Assembly: GCA_961205875.1 (NCBI GenBank)
Contig: OY540811.1
Span: 36,053,340 to 36,117,339, forward strand
Length of the DNA stretch: 64,000 nucleotides
From: Sialis fuliginosa
Lineage: Eukaryota; Arthropoda; Insecta; Megaloptera; Sialidae
Direction of reading: 5' to 3'
Part shown: piece by piece, positions 57,480-64,000 of the stretch
Layout of the letters: each line of letters opens with the position of its first letter
Position numbering within the stretch: position 1 is the first letter of the stretch
Notes under the pieces: generated by a model
Databases searched by the model: none
Seen by the model: only the letters and a program-made list of their open reading frames with translations
Told to the model about the DNA's origin: nothing
Position numbers and translations under genes: made by a program

Positions 57480-58099
57480 TCTACTATATATAATGAAGTG
57501 CCCTGACTCACTGATAATCATTTTTTTGACCATTTCCACTCATCGGAGAAACTTGAAATTTGGTATATATATTCCTTGGGGGTAAAAAATAACAACTAGT
57601 GGGCCTTTTTTGAAAAAGTTCATAAATGGGGTGACAAGGGGCCCCCAATTTTTCAAAAAACAAGTTAGAATTTTTTTATAATTTTTTCTATATTCCTTGG
57701 GTGATATAATGTAAGGTTCAAATTTCAGATTTAAAAAAAATGAAAAAAAAAGGAAAAAAAAAGTTTTGATGTAAAAAAGTATCAAAACGAAAACCGATAT
57801 TAGATTTTTTTAATTTTTTTTAAATACTTTGGTTAATTGACAACCATGAACCCGTGTCTGATTTTTGAAAAAGATATGTTAAAGAGGAGAAAATAAACAA
57901 AATACGTTTACATATAATGCGCTTTAAGCATTTACTAAATTAATTGCAAATGTCGTAACTATGGATACATTATATTTTATTGATTATTTTAAAAAATTTT
58001 TAATGTCAGTGGCCATTTAAAATTTTGAAGTGAACAATAAAATATAACAAAAAAGAAATATAAAGAACATAACGAATGAAAAAATATGCATAACTCTAA
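57480..58099 (+). mobile_element. Helitron array unit 3 (620-bp 5' fragment)
   Basis: The first 620 bp of the unit only. It is cut at 'aactctaa' and followed at once by a fresh TC start. By eye it is identical to the first 620 bp of unit 4, so unit 3 is a very recent partial duplication. Confidence 0.88.
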
Positions 58100-59674
58100 T
58101 CTACTATATATAATGAAGTGCCCTGACTCACTGATAATCATTTTTTTGACCATTTCCACTCATCGGAGAAACTTGAAATTTGGTATATATATTCCTTGGG
58201 GGTAAAAAATAACAACTAGTGGGCCTTTTTTGAAAAAGTTCATAAATGGGGTGACAAGGGGCCCCCAATTTTTCAAAAAACAAGTTAGAATTTTTTTATA
58301 ATTTTTTCTATATTCCTTGGGTGATATAATGTAAGGTTCAAATTTCAGATTTAAAAAAAATGAAAAAAAAAGGAAAAAAAAAGTTTTGATGTAAAAAAGT
58401 ATCAAAACGAAAACCGATATTAGATTTTTTTAATTTTTTTTAAATACTTTGGTTAATTGACAACCATGAACCCGTGTCTGATTTTTGAAAAAGATATGTT
58501 AAAGAGGAGAAAATAAACAAAATACGTTTACATATAATGCGCTTTAAGCATTTACTAAATTAATTGCAAATGTCGTAACTATGGATACATTATATTTTAT
58601 TGATTATTTTAAAAAATTTTTAATGTCAGTGGCCATTTAAAATTTTGAAGTGAACAATAAAATATAACAAAAAAGAAATATAAAGAACATAACGAATGAA
58701 AAAATATGCATAACTCTAATGTAATATATAATTAAAATTTTCATAAATAAATTTGACAAAAAAATTGAAGACAAATTACAGCATTCGAATGACTAACATT
58801 CGGCATAACATAGGTAATACATTAAAATTTAAAACTTAAAGTTATTGATATATCAATATTTTTACCTACATAGGTATTTTATATCAGAAGTATTTATTTA
58901 ATTCACAATTAACATTGACGTAATTTTAAATGATATTTTTTTAATTGTTAGCATTTGTACATCTGTTAAGTATCCACATTTACTTATCTATGTATGCAAG
59001 CATCTGTGCATCTGTACCAATCTGTATATCATACATCTAAAATGTCAATGTGTATCTACTGTGCTCTAACTTTTAAATAGTTGAACTGATTTCAAATGAT
59101 TTATTGCGAAATGTTCGAATACAGTGACAAAATTCGTTTAATTTACAAGAATATTTGATTTAAAAAAAGGTTAATCTTTTTTAATACGAAATGTAGGTAT
59201 ATACTAATATATAGTTAATTGTAATTAATTGTAGAAAGGATGTACAACAAGAATGTATACAAGCTACTAATAATATATTTATATAGAAACATTGATTTAA
59301 TTTAGATGACTTTTTGAAAGACACGAGGAGAAAAACCGAAAATGAAATTATTTTTAATATTCATAAAATGTTATTTCAAATCATGTAAGTATATACAATA
59401 TATTTAAAAGTCAGCATTATTCCATTATCATAAAAAAGTAATTATCATCTGTAGGCTTTCATGGCTGTTCATATATGAACTTTGGTTTCCGAACTGATGT
59501 CAACGTTTAAATGTTTTTTTGTTGGCGTTGTCCATATGAACATATGTATGGCTTGATGTTTCGACTTCCATGTCGGAGTCTTTTTCATATAAGACTAAAG
59601 GTATGTGTAATACAGGGTGACAGATTAAGAGTAACCCATTCTTAATTAATAATATCGAAATAAGTAATCACTTA

Positions 59675-60489
59675 GGGTGCGTTCCAGATGGCACTTGTAA
59701 CGTTACGATCGTTGATTACATCGTTCCGTTTGGCGTTTGAAACGATCATGACGTGTCAAATATTCTGAATGATGCAATTGTAAGAACCAATGAGTGTCAG
59801 TAAAAGCCAGAAATTAAACCGGATATATCTGATACAATTCCTTATACGTATATACCAAAGTTGTAAACAACGGAGTTAGCGGACATCTGTCAGGAGAGTA
59901 AGTCCCTCCTTTTTTATAATTTAATTAAATATCCTTAAGATTCTTTGTTTACCGGGGTTCATATTTTTCATCGTTGAAATGATTTGCATTATTTTGTGAT
60001 TGTTGCAGAAATCAAAATTTGCATTTTACAATAATTTCTACAATCAAAATTATTTCTATGCCGGATAGTTAAAATATTTAAAAAAAAAACTATTATAATA
60101 ATGTTTTTTAACTGTGATATTTTTCTTTGTTCTGTATTATTTTTAGTTTTGAACGAGTTAAAATTAAAAAAATTACCAAAAAAAAACATTTATTTTTTCA
60201 GTTAATACGATAAGGAGTTAAATCTAACAGGGAATTGCTTAAGAGGTTCACGTGCGTTACTTTCCTTCAATAACAATTTCACCGAAGAACCTCATTATGT
60301 TCTGATGAAGGAAGTATTCAGTCAAACATTTGGTGTTCCTAACCACCACCCGAAGAACCAGCCGTTCTTCAATAATGTTTACACATTCAGTGTTTTGGAT
60401 AATCGTATATGGTTCAGGAACTTCCAGATACTGTCAGAAGACGGCGCTTTGGCTGAAATAGGGTCCAGATTCATTCCTGGAACGCACCC
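59675..60489 (+). mobile_element. Harbinger-like element carrying a host gene fragment
   Basis: The TIRs GGGTGCGTTCCAG match over 13 bp, flanked by TTA at 59672-59674 and 60490-60492. A 12-bp TIR with 5-bp TSD CTTAG fits equally well. TTA targets and GGG-starting ends are typical of PIF/Harbinger. The interior encodes no transposase; it holds part of a BRX1-like gene running almost to the right TIR. Confidence 0.82.
60206..60472 (+). pseudogene. BRIX1: Captured BRX1-family (Brix domain) fragment
   Basis: One open frame reads KELNLTGNCLRGSRALLSF, then EEPHYVLMKEVF, FGVPNHHPKNQPF, and LDNRIWFRNFQI...EIGSRF. This matches the central Brix domain of BRX1, a nucleolar factor for 60S ribosomal subunit assembly. 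A polypyrimidine tract and CAG (60192-60201) precede it, so genomic DNA with an intron edge was probably captured, not a processed mRNA. A TAA at 60203 lies in frame near the left edge. The frame runs into the TIR after SRF and stops at 60491-60493. It covers only about 90 of roughly 300-350 residues, so it cannot be a working BRX1. Confidence 0.88.
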
Positions 60490-60529
60490 TTAGTGGGCCT
60501 AATTTTAACTATCAAATCTTTTGTGAACC

Positions 60530-60874
60530 TTAAAGTTTTTGTAAAAATGGTGTTATGGCCGATTGATGGTTTTCGACAGACGAGTAACACAAATTCTGTT
60601 TATTCCTCTCGCCAAGAAATTGGAAATGCGCTTCGTTGCTCATAATTATGATGTTAACAAAATTATTCCCTCTATCTAAAATCCAACGACTGAAATCCAA
60701 ACATGTGTTTAAGTCATTTGGAAAAAGTTTTTGAGCGTTTTGCCATTTGTATGGATGAAAGTGTAAATCTTTCTTCAAAATTAGATTTGATTGATTAAAA
60801 TTTGCTTCAATCCTGTTTGTTTTTCTTCTCCGATACACTTCCAATTGTCTTGCGATTTGAAGCCACGGGAACAT
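60530..60874 (-). pseudogene. Tc1/mariner-superfamily transposase remnant
   Basis: The ORF has LILKKDLHFHPYK, then an NDLNTCLDFSRWIL stretch and IIIMSNEAHFQFLG...NKQN. This is the pattern around the second catalytic acidic residue of IS630/Tc1/mariner-type DDE transposases, usually S-D-E-A-H-F. Here the catalytic Asp position is Asn. Most of the N-terminal DNA-binding domain and everything after about 115 residues is missing. It is an inactive fragment of the element at 59613-61022. Confidence 0.75.
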
Positions 60875-61849
60875 TTAATTGTTGTCGGAACCACCACTGA
60901 GTCTGAATAATTTAATTGGTTAAGGTTAACAAAAGATTTTACAGTTAAAATTAGGTTCACTAAGTGATTACTGTTTTCGATATCATTAATTAAAAATGGG
61001 TCACTCTTAATTTGTCACTCTTTATATTAATTTGAAACATTTTTAATTCTATAGTTATGGCGTAAAAGTTATAAAACATTTTTTTACCGTTGTCGTATCA
61101 AAAACAAATGTGATATAAGAATGTAATATATTTTTATACGACAAGAGTTTAAAACATATCAAACAAAAACACTACGCCAATCGTTCATACTTAGGATACA
61201 CCAACATGTCAAGGTGAAATTCAACATTAAATTAAAAATTTAATTATTTGTTGATCTGGAAATTATTATATTCCAATATTAGAAGTAAATTTTTTAATGA
61301 GAGTTTCGAGTTATATAGGTTATAGTTAGGTGACATCGATAGAGAAACCATAGATGTGAACGGATTTTGATTTATCGAGATTCAACTTATAATAATGTGT
61401 GTATTTTTTTTAAATTAAATAATTTGGTGTGAATTTTGTTTTAAATTAAAATTTTGACAATAATTAACTTGGAAATTACTGTATTCCAATATAGATATAA
61501 TTGAACAGAAAAAAAATTAAATAATTTTTACTTTAGAGATTAAATTTATAAACCCGAGTAACACCGGGTCCAAAGCGTTAGTTATGTAAGGATTCCTTCA
61601 TATTCATAAAGATACAAAATAAGTACATATCATGCTGCGGGGACATATCTTATAGAAAATCGGAAGGCTCTGTAACGCGGAGACTGTATGAACTTGATTT
61701 CTGGGCTGTTATCCATGATATTGTATTAAAAAACTTGAAAATTAATTGATTCCAATATAGAAATACTTTAATTGAAAAAAATTATTACAGAATCTTTACT
61801 TTACAGATTAAATGTATATACTCGAGTAACACCGGGTCCAGCGCGCTAG

Positions 61850-64000
61850 TCTACTATATATAACGAAGTGCCCTGACTGACTGACTGATAATCATTTTTT
61901 TGACCATTTCCACTCATCGGAGAAACTTGAAATTTGGTATATACATTCCTTGGGGGTAAAAAATAACAACTAGTGGGCCTTTTTTGAAAAAGTTTATAAA
62001 TGGGGTAACAAGGGGCCCCCAAATTTTCAAAAAAAAAGTTAGAATTTTTTTATTATTTTTTTTATATTCCTTGGGTGATATAATGTAAGGTTCAAATTTC
62101 AGATTTAAAAAAAATGAAAAAAAAAGGAAAAAAAAAGTTTTGATGTAAAAAAGTATCAAAACGAAAACCGATATTAGATTTTTTTAATTTTTTTCAAATA
62201 CTTTGGTTAATTGGCAACCATGAACCCGTGTCTGATTTTTGAAAAAGATATGTTAAAGAGGAGAAAATAAACAAAATACGTTTACATATAATGCGCTTTA
62301 AGCATTTACTAAATTAATTGCAAATGTCGTAACTATGGATACATTATATTTTATTGATTATTTTTAAAAATTTTAAATGTCAGTGGCCATTTAAAATTTT
62401 GAAGTGAACAATAAAATATAACAAAAAAGAAATATAAAGAACATAACGAACGAAAAAATATGCACAACTCTAATGTAATAAATAATTTAAATTTGACAAA
62501 AAAATTGAAGACAAACAATTACAGCATTCGGACACAATTCGACCAACATTCGGCGATAGATATGTGTTCCCGGTACAAATAAAAATTAAGTAGGTATATA
62601 ATGACATTTTTTAAATCTTAAGTCATTGAATTATCAATATTTTTACTTTCATAGTTATAGGTATTTTATTATATTTATTTGTAATCATAAATATCAGAAG
62701 AATTTATATAATTTCAAATTAACATTGTAATTTTAAATGATATTATTTTAATTGTTGTTTGAAAATGTATATCTGTCATCTTTAACCTAAAATGTACATT
62801 TACAAAATTAAAACAAGATGTTGATTTATTGCAAATTGTTACGAAAGCTTCATTCAATTGACAAGACCTATATTTGATTGTAATTAATTAATTAATTGTA
62901 CAAAGGGTGTACGAGTATCTACAAGAGCTAATAATGTATTTATATAGACACATTGATGAATTTTTGAAAGACACGAGCAGAAAAACCAAAAATGAAATTA
63001 TTTTTAATATTCATAAAATGTTCAAATCATGTAAGTACATGATGTAATACAATACATGTACCAGAAGTCATAAAATAATTTTTTGTCGTTGTCATATCAG
63101 AAACAAATGTCATAATATGTATTTAGTATGCAATATATTTTCATACGACAAGAGTTGAAAACGCATCGTAAACAAATATACAGGTAATCCTCGACTTATA
63201 ATTGTCTTTGTCTCTTTCTTACATGCACATATTACATAAATGAAACAAACAGTTCCGGGAATTTCCCAAAAATGTAATTTATTATTATTTATGTAGATAT
63301 TTTTGGGAACCCGCAACTGTTTGTTATGTATAGAAAATGCGATTCGCTTCACATCAAGGAAAACGTCCAAAGCAAAAATATGTACATATTGTACGTGTTA
63401 ACTTACAACTTATTCTATTTACGATCGATGTTTAGAAACCTATCTCGGTTGTAAGTCGAGGAATACCTGTACTACGATATATAACGTATGTCTTATCAGT
63501 TTAAGCGTAAAAAATATCAAAGTTAATATTCAATGTTTTTAAATGCTGCGAGAAGTTCAAACATGCTTGACTGATTTAAATTTACTTTTTTCCTTATTTT
63601 ATATATTACTTACAAAATAACCAAGACGTTCCATTAAAATTTCAGGATTTGTGAAGTGTTCTGTCGTAGGAAAAGTTTAGGAAGCACTGTTCTACATCAT
63701 ACTTCAATATCAACCAAATTGAGTTATTGAGGGTAAAAAATATATTGAAAAAACCTCATAGATAAACCATATTTAGTTTGTGCAATAAAGTTTTAACAGG
63801 TACGATTTTTCTAAAATATCTTAAAATTAATAAAATTAAAATTGATAAAAGCCCAGCTCTAATGAATAAATAAGAAAGCACTCCGTCACAGCACTATATT
63901 ATTCCGTCGCGGGAAAGTACCTACCATATAGGCCAGTCAGGATCCACTCAGGGCTAGCTACGTCACTGGTTACGATACTATATTATTGTTGGTTACGATA
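61850..64000 (+). mobile_element. Helitron array unit 5 (runs off the window)
   Basis: Starts TCTACTATATATAACGAAGT directly after the CTAG of unit 4. It is collinear and nearly identical with units 1 and 2, including the MITE (63181-63469), up to the last base. The array must continue beyond the window. Confidence 0.88.
63181..63469. mobile_element. Mariner-type MITE inside Helitron unit 5
   Basis: Third co-amplified copy of the MITE at 51368-51656, in the same context. Confidence 0.85.

Larger units (their letters stand above)
59613..61022. mobile_element. Mariner-like element with long TIRs, nested in unit 4
   Basis: TA-flanked ends CAGGGTGACAGATTAAGAGT and AAGAGTGACAAATTAAGAGT. The inverted arms exceed 120 bp. 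The left arm is split by the insertion at 59675-60489; across the split it continues to match the right arm ('acttagtgggcctaatttta' when rejoined). It carries a transposase remnant on the minus strand. Confidence 0.85.
58100..61849 (+). mobile_element. Helitron array unit 4 (different 3' end)
   Basis: The 5' 620 bp belong to the array family, and the middle is a diverged relative of units 1-2. The 3' end is unlike theirs: 'gagtaacaccgggtccagcg' then CTAG at 61846-61849. A near copy of that end lies at 61535-61580. This is likely the family's own terminus. It lacks the MITE of units 1, 2 and 5 and carries a nested mariner-like element (59613-61022). Confidence 0.85.

Noticed and set aside
59989-60189. 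66-residue minus-strand ORF before the BRX1 fragment
   Set aside because: AT-rich chance ORF in captured intron-like DNA; Phe/Asn/Ile-rich with no motif.
50087-62159. Repeated 81-residue ORF (50087, 57540, 58160, 61914; minus)
   Set aside because: Low-complexity Phe/Lys/Asn-rich translation of AT-rich Helitron 5' DNA; conserved only because the DNA is duplicated.
51297-63370. 86-residue ORF found identically at 51297-51557, 55022-55282 and 63110-63370 (minus)
   Set aside because: The identity is explained by recent Helitron copying. The ORF spans a MITE's inverted arms and has no family features.

Overview
The window is AT-rich eukaryotic DNA with spliced genes and a very high load of DNA transposons. 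It is almost certainly an insect. The Helitron ends with a CGCGAGCGAAG-type hairpin before CTAG, and the tail motif 'gaagtcggtt', are of a kind I know best from Lepidoptera. Hemiptera cannot be excluded. I see no bacterial genes, rRNA, tRNA or CRISPR.

Only two host genes are supported. (1) A three-exon gene at 2344-2947 (+) encodes a 146-residue protein with a lysine/glutamate/glutamine-rich front and an RGG-repeat tail. (2) A seven-exon gene runs on the minus strand from 38602 to 20801. It encodes a 481-residue type I membrane protein: signal peptide, LRRNT cysteines, about eleven leucine-rich repeats, a four-cysteine LRRCT, one membrane segment and a 31-residue tail. Every exon has consensus splice sites and matching phase, including two exons that are hard to see as ORFs (24688-24821 and 20801-20946).

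The six introns of the LRR gene are packed with hAT, piggyBac-like, Tc1/mariner-type and fold-back elements, many with perfect target-site duplications (TSDs). Some end within 10-40 bases of a splice donor.

Layout: 1-8.7 kb holds the RGG gene, a 764-bp tandem duplication and scattered repeats. 8.7-18.9 kb holds five copies of a roughly 0.9-kb Helitron family, one interrupted by a 1.5-kb hAT. 18.9-38.6 kb is the LRR gene. 39-49.3 kb holds long-inverted-repeat elements; one copy is interrupted by a 2-kb element with a CXC-type cysteine-rich ORF, and another sits in a 1.9-kb palindrome. 50.0-64.0 kb is a head-to-tail Helitron array with exact 3'-to-5' junctions. One array unit carries a mariner-like element, which itself carries a Harbinger-like element holding a captured fragment of a BRX1-family ribosome-biogenesis gene.

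All coordinates were read by eye. TE ends marked by TSDs and exon ends should be exact; the ends of older repeats are approximate.
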